DNA from: Gloeothece verrucosa PCC 7822
GTDB lineage: Bacteria > Cyanobacteriota > Cyanobacteriia > Cyanobacteriales > Microcystaceae
Direction of reading: 5' to 3'
Length of the DNA stretch: 64,000 nucleotides
Assembly: GCF_000147335.1 (NCBI RefSeq)
Contig: NC_014501.1
Location: 5,758,501 to 5,822,500 of the forward strand
Shown here piece by piece: positions 1 through 8,566 of the stretch (within the stretch, counting starts at the first letter, position 1; each line of letters begins with the position of its first letter). The position numbers and the translations under genes are program-made. The notes under the pieces are model-generated. The model ran no database searches and had not been told where the DNA came from. It saw only the letters and a list, made by a program, of their open reading frames with translations.

Positions 1-2
1 AA

Positions 3-857
3 CTCCTTGGGGTGATCGGTGATCCGATTGAACATTCTTTATCTCCTGTGATGCACAATGCGGCCATTACTCAGTTAGGGGCAGATTTTGTCTATGTTCC
101 CTTTTTGATTAAACCTGAAAATTTAAAAACAGCGCTCGCCGGATTTGAAGCCATTGGTGTTGTAGGATTTAGTATTACCATTCCTCATAAACAGGCGATT
201 ATTCCTCTGCTATCGCCCTCACACATCTCGACTACCGCAAAATTAGTCGGTGCTGTCAATACCCTCTACAAGAAAGATAACGAATGGCATGGCACCAATA
301 CCGATTTAGAAGGGTTTCTCTCTCCTTTACAAAACATCACTCTTCCTTGGAGTCAAGTTACTCCCGTTATTTTAGGTAATGGAGGAGCCGCTAGAGCGGT
401 GGTGGTGGGTTGTCATCAGTTAGGATGCCCTGAAATTAGCGTTGTAGGGCGCAATAAACAGAAATTAGATGATTTTTATCAAAGTTGGGCGAATACCCCT
501 ATTCAAGAGGCTTTAAGGGTTCATCTGTGGGAAGATTTACCGGGGTTGGTATCAAAAACTCAGTTCTTGATCAATGCCACTCCTATAGGAATGGATAAGC
601 AGAGTCATCTCTCTCCAGTGGAAGTAACAACCCTAGAAAAATTACCAGCAGGAACCATTGCTTATGATTTAATTTATAAACCCAATCCGACTTTATTTTT
701 AAAGCAAGCCCAACAGCAAGGGGCAATTATTATTGATGGCTTAGAAATGTTAGTGCAGCAAGGAGCCTCGGCACTTTCGATCTGGTTAGATCAACCGATT
801 CCTGATGCAGTTATCGGGGTAATGCGTCAAGCTTTACGAGATTATTTAGGGCTTTAA
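3..857 (+). CDS. aroE: Shikimate 5-dehydrogenase, 5' end outside window
   Basis: Reduces 3-dehydroshikimate to shikimate with NADPH in the cytosolic aromatic amino acid pathway. The substrate domain shows IGDPIEHSLSPVMHN near the N-terminus and SITIPHK with the catalytic lysine. TNTDLEGF and the dinucleotide-binding loop GNGGAARAV follow, and the usual end GLEMLVQQGASAL is present. The frame is open to the first bases (LLGV precedes IGDP), so the true start lies upstream of the window and the GTG at 12 is internal. The C-terminus is complete. A 164-base gap separates it from the next gene on the same strand. Confidence 0.95.
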   Translation, partial: LLGVIGDPIEHSLSPVMHNAAITQLGADFVYVPFLIKPENLKTALAGFEAIGVVGFSITIPHKQAIIPLLSPSHISTTAKLVGAVNTLYKKDNEWHGTNTDLEGFLSPLQNITLPWSQVTPVILGNGGAARAVVVGCHQLGCPEISVVGRNKQKLDDFYQSWANTPIQEALRVHLWEDLPGLVSKTQFLINATPIGMDKQSHLSPVEVTTLEKLPAGTIAYDLIYKPNPTLFLKQAQQQGAIIIDGLEMLVQQGASALSIWLDQPIPDAVIGVMRQALRDYLGL

Positions 858-1021
858 ATTAAAACTTAAGCAAAAGACAATTAAAAAATAACTAGAGTTT
901 AACCGTTCATTTTTAACCTGAAATAAGTATCTTTAACTACCTACCCTAAAAGTTTTAGTCAAGGTAGCAAATTGAGCTACTGTGTACATTTTTTCCCCTA
1001 ACCGCACCCTTGTGAGGAGAT

Positions 1022-2176
1022 ATGATGCTGCGAACTTTTGCCATACTTTTGTTAGGATCAGCTACAATAACGGTTATGCCAACCCAAAAAATCCTAGCAG
1101 GAACATTGACCGGTGAACTCCCTATAGTCATTGGACATCGAGGCGCGAGCGGCTATCGCCCTGAACATACTTTAGAATCTTATAGATTAGCCATTGAATT
1201 AGGGGCTGATTACATAGAACCTGATTTAGTTTCTACTAAAGATGGTGTCCTGGTTGCTCGTCATGAAAATGAAATTTCTGGAACCACTGATGTTGCTAAT
1301 CATCCCGAATTTGCTGACCGTAAAACCACCAAAATTATTGATGGACAAACCCTAACCGGTTGGTTTACGGAAGATTTTACTTTAGCCGAATTAAAAACGC
1401 TACGGGCAAAAGAAAGAATTCCCAATATTCGCCCACAAAACACCGTTTATAACGGGCTATTTGAAATTCCTACTTTACAAGAAGTGATTGATTTAGCCAA
1501 GCAAAAAAGTGCTGAACTGGGGCGGACGATTGGGATTTATCCAGAAACCAAACATCCCAGTTATTTTGATTCCATTGGCTTATCTTTAGAAGAACCGTTA
1601 GTAAACATTTTAAAAGCTAATGGATATAACAGCCAAACCTCACCGGTTTTTATTCAGTCTTTTGAAGTGAGCAATTTACAGGAATTAAATACTTTAATCG
1701 ATGTCCCTCTAATCCAACTGATTGATAGTGCTGAAAACAAACCCTATGATTTTGTCTTAAGCGGAGATGCAAGGACTTATGGGGATTTAATTACTGCCAC
1801 AGGTTTAGCCGATATTGCCAATTATGCTGATGGAATAGGGGCTTATAAATGGTTAATTATTCCTAGGGATGCACAGGGAAATTTATTATCTCCTACTACC
1901 CTTGTGGATGATGCTCACGCGGCTGGATTATTGGTTCATTCCTGGACATTTCGTCGAGAAAATAATTTCTTACCTGCCAATTTACAAAATCAGCCAGAAG
2001 AAGAATTTAAAAGATATTATCAGACAGGACTTGATGGGATGTTTAGCGATAATCCTGATATAGCCTTTGCGGCGCGTGCTGCTGTTTATGGGGTTCCTGA
2101 ACCTTTGACGCTTTTGGGTGCAGGAACAGCAATGGCTTTTGGTGCGGCTTTTAAGCGTAAACTGAAGCAAAAGTAA
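1022..2176 (+). CDS. glpQ: Secreted glycerophosphodiester phosphodiesterase with PEP-CTERM tail
   Basis: Hydrolyses glycerophosphodiesters to glycerol-3-phosphate and an alcohol outside the cytoplasm. An N-terminal signal segment (about residues 1-26) precedes IGHRGASGYRPEHTLESY, which carries the HRG motif, and IEPDLVSTKDGVLVARHE, with the metal-binding acidic residues and second His. This is the GlpQ/GDPD core. The last 27 residues are GVPEPLTLLGAG, a hydrophobic stretch, then a KRKLKQK basic tail, a PEP-CTERM sorting signal for exosortase processing. GAGGAG lies 4 bases before the ATG at 1022; a second ATG follows at 1025. The family is certain; the substrate in vivo is not. Confidence 0.88.
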   Translation: MMLRTFAILLLGSATITVMPTQKILAGTLTGELPIVIGHRGASGYRPEHTLESYRLAIELGADYIEPDLVSTKDGVLVARHENEISGTTDVANHPEFADRKTTKIIDGQTLTGWFTEDFTLAELKTLRAKERIPNIRPQNTVYNGLFEIPTLQEVIDLAKQKSAELGRTIGIYPETKHPSYFDSIGLSLEEPLVNILKANGYNSQTSPVFIQSFEVSNLQELNTLIDVPLIQLIDSAENKPYDFVLSGDARTYGDLITATGLADIANYADGIGAYKWLIIPRDAQGNLLSPTTLVDDAHAAGLLVHSWTFRRENNFLPANLQNQPEEEFKRYYQTGLDGMFSDNPDIAFAARAAVYGVPEPLTLLGAGTAMAFGAAFKRKLKQK

Positions 2177-2201
2177 TTTTAGCGGGCAGGTTCGGGTCTA
2201 T

Positions 2202-2215
2202 CCCCCTCCCGGGGG
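2202..2215. terminator. GC-rich hairpin between convergent genes
   Basis: CCCCC (2202-2206) pairs with GGGGG (2211-2215) around a 4-base loop, and GGGT/ACCC can extend the stem outside. It lies between the 3' ends of the glycerophosphodiesterase gene and the minus-strand hypothetical gene, so it may terminate both. There is no clear T run. Confidence 0.45.
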
Positions 2216-2270
2216 AACCCTGATCAAAAGGGATGGGATCAGATTTATGGTGAACCTCGCTGTAGATAAA

Positions 2271-2879
2271 TTAGCTTACGCTTGGAGCAAAGCGCCAGTA
2301 AGACTGATTCCACTCATAAACGCCCTGAATTTCAAACTCTGTGCCTGTTTCAAAGCGAACGACGCAGCTAGTATAAGTCGATTCTCCATCATCGACTTGA
2401 GATAGTCCTACCACCACACAGGGAAACCATTCCGGAAAACAGGGTCCTTCTTCTTGCACCCATTCCCATAACCCGTTACACACTTCTAGGCGATCGCCGA
2501 TCTGTAAGCGCTTTTGCCTTTCCTGTGCTAAAAACTTTTCCAGATGAACGGGTTGAATTTGATTGATCCAAACCATCCCATATTCATCCCGAATAAATTG
2601 TACGGCTCCGGAGTCTTGATTATTGAGCCAATCATTGAGTAAAGTAATTTTCCAAGATAAATTTTGTTCTTGTTGGCTTTGAATAAAAGTCAGTAATGCC
2701 TGTCGTTGTTCAGATGTGAGTTGATCTAAAGGATTTTCTAAAAGATCGCAGGGACGACTAAAGGGAGCCAGCAAAGTTTGCAAGATAATTTCTTTTTGCC
2801 GGTCATTTAAAGGGCAAAAAGCCTTTTCACATTCAAAAAAAGCGGTTTTTAAGGCTGTTTCAATCTCAGCTTGATTCAT
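2271..2879 (-). CDS. Hypothetical protein, 202 aa
   Basis: I do not recognise a named family. The protein is soluble, with no signal peptide or membrane segment. It has a helical N-terminal half rich in Q, E and L, and a beta-rich C-terminal half (IGDRLEVCNGLWEWVQEEG, then SCVVRFETGTEFEIQGVYEW) that could be a small barrel. It contains five Cys without a regular metal-binding spacing. It is convergent with the GDPD gene and divergent from the secreted protein at 2973. Codon use looks like its neighbours, so it is probably a genuine lineage gene. Confidence 0.7.
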   Translation of the reverse strand: MNQAEIETALKTAFFECEKAFCPLNDRQKEIILQTLLAPFSRPCDLLENPLDQLTSEQRQALLTFIQSQQEQNLSWKITLLNDWLNNQDSGAVQFIRDEYGMVWINQIQPVHLEKFLAQERQKRLQIGDRLEVCNGLWEWVQEEGPCFPEWFPCVVVGLSQVDDGESTYTSCVVRFETGTEFEIQGVYEWNQSYWRFAPSVS

Positions 2880-2972
2880 AAAGGGTCGAAGACAGCAGAA
2901 ATTCCTGTTAACTTAGATGATAATTCGGGTTAAGCTGAGAAAAAGATCTATAGTTATTAGACAATAAAATCA

Positions 2973-3416
2973 ATGAAATTTCGACCATTAGCTGTACTAT
3001 TAGTGACTTGTTTCTTTGTTTTAGCCAGTTGGACTGTCTCCCCTCCTTCTTGGGCACTTGTACAAATTAAGCTATCTAACGTATCTTACAAAGATTGCCC
3101 CCCCGAATTAGCCAAAGGAAATGTCACCAGTGGGGGAAATAGCCTACCAGCGAGTTGTTATTTAATTACAGGTAAAGCTAAAAATCCATCGGGTAAGTCA
3201 GTATTTGATGCTGATGTCTTTGGGCGTATTTATGATGCTAATGGCGAACCGGTGCTACAAAACCGTTCCCGAGTGGGTTCTATTGCAGAAGTTCCCCCAG
3301 GCGTTAGTGACTTTGAAGTCAGGATCTCGGTGCCTGCTAATCAACCAACGCCTTTAAAGTTGGAACAATTTAAAGCTACGGGTTTTGCCGGTAGAGTTAG
3401 CCCGTTAATCAACTAA
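2973..3416 (+). CDS. Secreted hypothetical protein, 147 aa
   Basis: A clear Sec signal peptide (MKFRPLAVLLVTCFFVLASW..., cleavage probably after SWA near residue 28) is followed by a beta-rich domain of about 115 residues. The segment ITGKAKNPSGKSVFDADVFGRIYD and the later FEVRISVPANQP look like an immunoglobulin-like FxLYD-type fold, but I cannot assign a family with certainty. Two Cys (in KDCPP and ASCYL) could form a disulphide in the periplasm. The stop codon overlaps the 3' end of the convergent yggT gene by 4 bases. Confidence 0.75.
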   Translation: MKFRPLAVLLVTCFFVLASWTVSPPSWALVQIKLSNVSYKDCPPELAKGNVTSGGNSLPASCYLITGKAKNPSGKSVFDADVFGRIYDANGEPVLQNRSRVGSIAEVPPGVSDFEVRISVPANQPTPLKLEQFKATGFAGRVSPLIN

Positions 3417-3721
3417 AACATCGCGGAAACGCTTTGACTTCCGTAAGCGAAAGACTCTACCAGGCTTTGAAGGATTTGCAAGAGAAAAATCGCTAGAATC
3501 GGCGAAAAATCTATCCCTCCCAAGGGGGGGATAAAAGAACGGAAAATGTTTAAATAGGGGTCGGTAATGGGACTTAAGAAAGACATAATCTGATAAGCCC
3601 AGTCAGCCCCTTGAAACCAAGTCAGTAAAATCCTAACAATTAAGACCAGGGAATAGATTTGCAGAAATCGTAACAAAATCGTACCCAGAAAAAATAAGAT
3701 TTCAGAACTCATGAACGGCAA
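3413..3721 (-). CDS. YggT (Ycf19-like) membrane protein
   Basis: A small integral membrane protein of the YggT family, called Ycf19 in plastids, linked to thylakoid or nucleoid organisation in plants and cyanobacteria. Two hydrophobic helices flank RILLTWFQGADWAYQIMSFL and the signature SPITDPYLNIFRSFIPPLGGIDFSPILA. The length (102 aa) is normal. Start is ATG at 3721 with another ATG at 3712 (MSSE). It overlaps the convergent secreted-protein gene by 4 bases. Confidence 0.88.
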   Translation of the reverse strand: MPFMSSEILFFLGTILLRFLQIYSLVLIVRILLTWFQGADWAYQIMSFLSPITDPYLNIFRSFIPPLGGIDFSPILAIFLLQILQSLVESFAYGSQSVSAMF

Positions 3722-3788
3722 TTTATCCTTTATTCAATAAGATTGATATTTACTGTTGATCTTAGCTTGACATCTGCTTTTATTAAAG

Positions 3789-5321
3789 CTATACAAGCGC
3801 AGTAATTTGTCGAACCACTGTCAGGGCTGAATAACTAACCCCTGCTGTGCCTTCTCCGGGATGGGTTGAGTCCCCTACTAGCCAGAGATTTTTGACGGGG
3901 GTGCGCGTCGCTATGCCAAAAGGCCCAAAAGTGGAGATCCGTTGACCAATTCCCCCTACAATACCATTTTTCCGCGCGGTAAAGCGGGCAAAGGTGCGAG
4001 GCGTAGCGGCTTCAGTATGAATAATCGTTTCTGGAGTTAGATGAAAATACTTTCCTAAACGGGCGATGGCTTCAGAGGTATATTGTTCTTTTAAGCGTTG
4101 ATAATGTTCTTTTGTGCCTTGCCACCACATAGCCGCATCCGTAAAAGAAGAGGCGATCACAGTGGCTGTTCCCGAGGGTGCCCTACCATCTCCGGGTTTA
4201 CTGACAGAAACAAACAAAGAGTTATTCTCCCCGATCACCCCCTCATAATCATAGAGGAATTGAAGATGAGGCGGGCATCCTTGAGGAATCGCTTTTTGAT
4301 CTACCCCCAAATACACCACAAACGCGCCCGAAGGTTCAGCCAGTTTATCTACTCTCGTCTTGTAAGCGAAACCATTCAACCCATTAAAGGCATTATCTCC
4401 ACACAACGAGACTAAATTCTGTACGGTTACGTTAGCCACCACTTGATCCGCGCTTTGTGTGAACACTTCCCCGGTTTTTTGATGGCGAACTCTTACCCCC
4501 TTAACCCGCCCGGCTTCGGTGTTAATCTGTTCTACTGTATGCCGCATATAAAGCTTACCCCCGTATTTGCTTAATCCTTCTACTAGGCGATCGCTTAAGC
4601 TTTGCATACTTCCTTGTAGATGATATAACCCTTGGGGTGCAGTGGAAACGGATAGGGCAGTAGCCGCATATAACAGGGCTGTTTCATCTGCGCCTACTTG
4701 AGAATAAAGCTTTAACTGCATATCCAGGAAGGTTAAAAGCCGCTTATCCCCATATAACCCATATAACTTTAAAGCATCCCCCACCGTCATCAGGGTAAAA
4801 GGAACCGTAATGAGGGTATCTAAACGCACAGCCGAGGCTAATTGCCACATATCCCAAAGGTTACGCGGCGGTAATACGGGATCTCTGGCTTGAAACTGCC
4901 AACTTGCCTCAAACAATTTATCGATTAATTGCCAAAAGGGTTCGCTGCCGGGAAACTGTTTTTGTCTTTCGAGTTTCCATTGATGCGGATCTCGCCACAC
5001 ATTAATGGGTTGTGTTTCACCGGGTAAAAACACCGCACAAGCCGGATCACATAGCGTTGCTTGGGGGAGTTCTATTTCTAACTCATCAAAAATCCGTTTA
5101 TGAATGCCCCCTTCTTCTAACCCGGCTACCTGAGTAGCGCCTACATCAAAGGTAAAGCCGCGTCTAGTAAAGGTTGAGGCACAGCCGCCCGGTAAAATTG
5201 CCTGATCATAGATGGTGACATCATACCCTCGACGCGCCAGTAAGGCACCGGCGGTTAATCCTCCTATGCCTGCCCCCACCACGATAACACGAGTTTTCTC
5301 GCCTTCCTGCTGTTTTGGCAT
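3789..5321 (-). CDS. crtD: Carotenoid C-3',4' desaturase CrtD
   Basis: FAD-dependent desaturase of the CrtI/CrtH superfamily. In cyanobacteria CrtD introduces the 3',4' double bond in myxol-type carotenoids. The N-terminal dinucleotide fold VIVVGAGIGGLTAGALLARRG is followed by GGCASTFTRRGFTFDVGATQ. The C-terminus has LWLVGDSTHPGEGTAGVSYS. The GGCASTFTRRGFTFDVG block matches CrtD rather than the carotene isomerase CrtH, which has GGSAGYFERQGYRFDVG. I chose the ATG at 5321 (MPKQQ...); a GTG at 5348 would add nine residues but has AGGA abutting it. It lies downstream of arsC on the same strand with no visible terminator between. Confidence 0.85.
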   Translation of the reverse strand: MPKQQEGEKTRVIVVGAGIGGLTAGALLARRGYDVTIYDQAILPGGCASTFTRRGFTFDVGATQVAGLEEGGIHKRIFDELEIELPQATLCDPACAVFLPGETQPINVWRDPHQWKLERQKQFPGSEPFWQLIDKLFEASWQFQARDPVLPPRNLWDMWQLASAVRLDTLITVPFTLMTVGDALKLYGLYGDKRLLTFLDMQLKLYSQVGADETALLYAATALSVSTAPQGLYHLQGSMQSLSDRLVEGLSKYGGKLYMRHTVEQINTEAGRVKGVRVRHQKTGEVFTQSADQVVANVTVQNLVSLCGDNAFNGLNGFAYKTRVDKLAEPSGAFVVYLGVDQKAIPQGCPPHLQFLYDYEGVIGENNSLFVSVSKPGDGRAPSGTATVIASSFTDAAMWWQGTKEHYQRLKEQYTSEAIARLGKYFHLTPETIIHTEAATPRTFARFTARKNGIVGGIGQRISTFGPFGIATRTPVKNLWLVGDSTHPGEGTAGVSYSALTVVRQITALV

Positions 5322-5381
5322 TTTAATATTCTTTACATTTCTTAACACTCCTATATGGTAGCTAATCTTTTATCGATAGGT

Positions 5382-5780
5382 TTAAGGGTTTAACTGTTGA
5401 ATCAATTTTGCCACTCGTTCTTTAATCTCATCTCGAACCCGATAAAACGTCTCAAGGGGTTGACCATCGGGATCTTCTAACTGCCAATCTTCAAATACTT
5501 CTCGTAATACCCAATCTTGCGGTAAATTAACCCCACAACCACACAAAGAAATCACCACATCATAATCTTGCGCCTGAAAATTACTCAAGGGTTTAGAAGT
5601 TTGGTCATTAAGATTAATGCCTATATCTTGCATGACTTTAATCGCTGTGGGATGAACCTGACTCGATTCTAATCCTGAACTGGTCACTGCTATCTGACCT
5701 TGACCTAAAATTTTAGCAAATCCTTCGGCCATTTGAGAGCGGCATGAATTTCTTTTACAAACAAACATCACTCGTTTCAT
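5382..5780 (-). CDS. arsC: Arsenate reductase ArsC, low-molecular-weight phosphatase type
   Basis: Reduces arsenate to arsenite in the cytosol. The fold is that of low-molecular-weight tyrosine phosphatases, with the CX5R loop C8-KRNSC-R14. Two further cysteines, C80 and C82, sit in ISLCGCG, fitting the thiol relay of the Synechocystis-type enzyme. EDWQLEDPDGQ near the C-terminus is the conserved DP loop. Length 132 aa is normal. It is the third gene of the minus-strand operon arsR-acr3-arsC, 16 bases after acr3, so its product arsenite is the substrate of the pump next door. Confidence 0.93.
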   Translation of the reverse strand: MKRVMFVCKRNSCRSQMAEGFAKILGQGQIAVTSSGLESSQVHPTAIKVMQDIGINLNDQTSKPLSNFQAQDYDVVISLCGCGVNLPQDWVLREVFEDWQLEDPDGQPLETFYRVRDEIKERVAKLIQQLNP

Positions 5781-5796
5781 TTTTCCCTTTCCTTAT

Positions 5797-6951
5797 TTAC
5801 TTGATTGAACTAATACAACGCGGATCTAATAAGCTGGCTTTTTCGGGTTCTCTGGGAAACCAAAAAGCGGTTTTTTTACAAACTTCTACCAACATTAACA
5901 TCACCGGAACTTCAATTAATACCCCCACAACCGTCGCTAAAGCCGCTCCCGAATTTAAGCCAAATAACATGACCGCCGTAGCAATAGCCACCTCAAAATG
6001 ATTACTCGCTCCAATTAAAGCCGCCGGCGCGGCATCTTCATAAGTGAATTTCAGTTTTTGAGCCGCTACATAACTGATTAAAAAAATGAAATTGGTCTGA
6101 ATAAATAAAGGAATAGCGATTAACAAAATATGCAGAGGATTACTAACAATTAATTCTCCTTTAAAGGCAAATAACAAAATTAAAGTAATCAGTAAAGCAC
6201 TGATAGCAACCGGCGTTAAATAATGCAAAAACTTTCTTTCAAACCACTCCCGCCCTTTATGTTTAAAAATCCAATAGCGGCTATAAATACCGGCGGCGAG
6301 AGGAAGCCCGACATAAATTAAAACCGATAAGACAATCGTTTGCCAGGGGACGATTAAATTATTAGCAGACAGTAACCACTTTCCTAACGGTGCATACAAA
6401 AAAAGCATGGCCAAAGAATTAACAGCTACCATCACTAAAGTATGTCCCTGATTACTGTAAGATAAATAGCCCCACATCAAAACCATCGCCGTACAGGGAG
6501 CAATTCCCAATAAAATACAACCGGCAATATAGGAATTAGCCAGAGTAATTTGCTGTCCGTGTATAAATTCTGTGGTTTTTAAGAGGGGCAGAAACAACCA
6601 GCCTAAAAAAAACTGAGCAAATACCACCATCGTAAACGGTTTAATTAGCCAGTTTACTACTAAAGTCAGAATGACAGGTTTAGGGGTTTTGGCGGCTTTG
6701 ACGGTTTGAGAGAAATCTATCTTAACCATGATGGGATACATCATAAAAAAAAGACAGATGGCAATGGGAAGAGAAACTTGATAGATACTCATGGCATCTA
6801 ATGTCTGAGCAACCCCCGGGAAAAATCGCCCCAAAGCAATACCGGCAAGAATACACAAAATAACCCAGACAGTGAGATATTTTTCAAAAACGCTGAGGGT
6901 TCCTCCGGCCTTGACGGCTTTTGGATTGATGGGAAAATTCTGATTAGCCAT
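5797..6951 (-). CDS. acr3: Arsenite efflux transporter ACR3
   Basis: Ten-helix membrane permease that exports arsenite. Family signatures are visible: an N-terminal block SVFEKYLTVWVILCILAGIALG, GCILLGIAPCTAMVLMWGYL with the functional Cys, and EVAIATAVMLFGLNSGAALATVVGVLIEVPVML near the end. I prefer the ATG at 6951 (MANQNFPIN), giving 384 aa; the TTG at 6984 would add a hydrophobic leader unlike the family. An ATCAA-N6-TTGAT palindrome sits about 110 bases upstream of this start, suggesting its own ArsR-controlled promoter in addition to read-through from arsR. Confidence 0.93.
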   Translation of the reverse strand: MANQNFPINPKAVKAGGTLSVFEKYLTVWVILCILAGIALGRFFPGVAQTLDAMSIYQVSLPIAICLFFMMYPIMVKIDFSQTVKAAKTPKPVILTLVVNWLIKPFTMVVFAQFFLGWLFLPLLKTTEFIHGQQITLANSYIAGCILLGIAPCTAMVLMWGYLSYSNQGHTLVMVAVNSLAMLFLYAPLGKWLLSANNLIVPWQTIVLSVLIYVGLPLAAGIYSRYWIFKHKGREWFERKFLHYLTPVAISALLITLILLFAFKGELIVSNPLHILLIAIPLFIQTNFIFLISYVAAQKLKFTYEDAAPAALIGASNHFEVAIATAVMLFGLNSGAALATVVGVLIEVPVMLMLVEVCKKTAFWFPREPEKASLLDPRCISSIK

Positions 6952-7059
6952 AAACAAAAACAATAGGAGATACAGCAAGGACAAGCGTTGATCAGTAGGG
7001 AAAACTCTGCGCTTGTTTCCTCTCTCAAGTAGGTTGACTTAATACTAAGCTTACCATTT

Positions 7060-7079
7060 ATATCAATTTTTTTTGATAT
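7060..7079. promoter_or_regulatory. Probable ArsR operator upstream of acr3
   Basis: A perfect palindrome, ATATCAA-TTTTTT-TTGATAT, lies between arsR and acr3. The core ATCAA-N6-TTGAT (7062-7077) is identical in form to the palindrome at the arsR start and to the motif I recall for ArsR binding in Synechocystis. It is placed to control transcription of acr3-arsC. Confidence 0.65.
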
Positions 7080-7124
7080 GTCAAAGTAAAAAAATGTTAA
7101 GGGTTTACCCATGCCTGTACAAGG

Positions 7125-7457
7125 CTAATCTTCTAAGTCTGGACAGGGACGGGCGGGCAATAGGGAAGCATAGCGCCTAAAGTCGGCTAAATACTGCTCT
7201 AAAACGATAAATTGTGCCAAATTAAGACGATAATAAATCCAACGTCTTTCTTGACGTGACATGAGTAGCCCTGCTTCTTTGAGAATTTTGAGGTGAAAAG
7301 AAAGCTTAGACTGAGCGAGATCCAACTGTTCACATAGCTCACAGACGCATAATTCCTGAGAGCGTAATAAATCTAGAATATTAAGTCGGATTGGGTCTGA
7401 CAAAGCATGAAAACCTGCTAGAACAGTGGTTAAGTCAGAAGAAGTCTTAACTTGCAT
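7125..7457 (-). CDS. arsR: ArsR family arsenite-responsive repressor
   Basis: Winged-helix repressor of about 110 aa that leaves DNA when arsenite or antimonite binds. The metal site ELCVCELC gives C37, C39 and C42 (counting from the ATG at 7457). The recognition helix region LAQSKLSFHLKILKEAGLL and the wing RQERRWIYYRL follow. A GTG at 7511 would extend it by 18 residues, but the ATG at 7457 fits family length and falls at the edge of an operator-like palindrome. It is the first gene of the ars operon. Confidence 0.93.
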   Translation of the reverse strand: MQVKTSSDLTTVLAGFHALSDPIRLNILDLLRSQELCVCELCEQLDLAQSKLSFHLKILKEAGLLMSRQERRWIYYRLNLAQFIVLEQYLADFRRYASLLPARPCPDLED

Positions 7458-7471
7458 CAAATTAACTTGAT
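7456..7471. promoter_or_regulatory. Probable ArsR operator at the arsR start codon
   Basis: ATCAA-ATTAAC-TTGAT, an exact ATCAA-N6-TTGAT palindrome, overlaps two bases of the proposed arsR ATG. Binding here would block arsR expression, as expected for autoregulation. The same core recurs at 7062-7077. Confidence 0.6.
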
Positions 7472-7723
7472 AAAGTATGGTGAGTTTAAGTGGTTTTGTA
7501 CTTGATGCCACTCACAGAGAAAGTGAGCTTAATTTAAACTCCGCCCTTAAAGGGTGAGGTCTTCATTTTATCACACAAATAGGGTAAGAGCTTTAGGAGT
7601 AAGGATTTGAAAAAAAATCATCAATTTTATTTATTAAATTAAGAAAAAAGACTATTTGCTTTTATTGATTTATGAGAATAAAGTGAAGGTATAGAAAAAA
7701 CTTGAATTGTTAGGAAATTTGCC

Positions 7724-8422
7724 ATGATTTTATCTAACTCTACTGCCAAAATGAATAACGACCATAGAAACAAACCCGCCCTGAATGTAGCCAAAAAATC
7801 CCTCAAATCTAAAGCTCAAAAAAGCGAAAAACAAGAATTAACTTTCGGACAAAAGTTAGCGGATAGACTAGCCTCTAAGGTGGGTTCTTGGCCGTTTCTG
7901 ATTGGACAAAGTGCCATTTTAGCGGGGTGGGTTGGCATCAATTTAACCCCTGGACTTCCTCATTGGGATGAATCTCCTTTTATTCTACTGAATTTGGTTT
8001 TTTCTTTTGCCTCTGCTTATACAGCCCCCATTGTTTTAATGAGTCAAAATCGTCAATCTGATGAAGACCGTAAAAATGCTTCCTTGAATCATGAAGTCAA
8101 TTTACAAGCGGCTTCTAATATAGAACTATTGCATGCAAAAATGGATGAGATATACTCTCAGAAATTATCAGAAATGATGGAAATCCTGAAGCAACAGCAA
8201 GCCGCCACCAATGAAATCAAAGTTGTTGTTTTACCTGCCAAAGCCGGGTCGGCAATGGAAAAAGAAAAAGCGGAAACTGTCGTTCCCAATTTTGAGTTAC
8301 CCTTTTTAGTGGATTTTACTGTAAATGCTAACAGTTCTACCCCTCAAATCAACCAAGGTCTTTTCACTCACGCTTCACAAAATCCCTTTTTAGGCCTTCA
8401 TCCAATGAACTTGGATAAGTAG
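7724..8422 (+). CDS. DUF1003 membrane protein
   Basis: The central part, LADRLASKVGSWPFLIGQSAILAGWVGIN followed by PFILLNLVFSFASAYTAPIVLMSQNRQ and a DR.NASLNHEVNL block, is the DUF1003 signature. It has two membrane helices and a charged cytosolic tail. Residues 1-45 are a Lys-rich extension. After the domain come a helical segment (HAKMDEIYSQKLSEMMEILKQQQ), probably coiled coil, and a low-complexity end. The function of DUF1003 is unknown. It stands alone on this strand, followed by an inverted repeat with a T tract. Confidence 0.85.
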   Translation: MILSNSTAKMNNDHRNKPALNVAKKSLKSKAQKSEKQELTFGQKLADRLASKVGSWPFLIGQSAILAGWVGINLTPGLPHWDESPFILLNLVFSFASAYTAPIVLMSQNRQSDEDRKNASLNHEVNLQAASNIELLHAKMDEIYSQKLSEMMEILKQQQAATNEIKVVVLPAKAGSAMEKEKAETVVPNFELPFLVDFTVNANSSTPQINQGLFTHASQNPFLGLHPMNLDK

Positions 8423-8437
8423 ATGGTCTTATTTAAT

Positions 8438-8520
8438 AGTAGGGTGGGCAATATCGATAAAGATTTCTCGATAAAAAATCCAAAATATTGACCGACATTG
8501 CCTACCATACCCTATTTTTT
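8438..8520 (+). terminator. Long imperfect inverted repeat ending in a T tract
   Basis: A left arm around GGGTGGGCAAT (8443-8453) pairs imperfectly with ATTGCCTACCATACCC (8497-8512). Inside it a TATCGA/TCGATA stem can form. A run of Ts follows. It lies 16 bases after the DUF1003 stop and may terminate it, or be a decayed mobile hairpin repeat. Confidence 0.4.
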
Positions 8521-8566
8521 TCCCTCAAGTAAACTGTTGAAATCTTAGAACCTTAAGCCAAGAAAA

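Noticed and set aside
4098..4415. A 105-codon plus-strand frame inside crtD
   Set aside because: It lies antisense to the conserved crtD coding sequence and shows no recognisable domain.
3789..5321. Carotene isomerase CrtH as the identity of this gene
   Set aside because: The N-terminal block GGCASTFTRRGFTFDVGATQ fits CrtD; CrtH has GGSAGYFERQGYRFDVG at this place.
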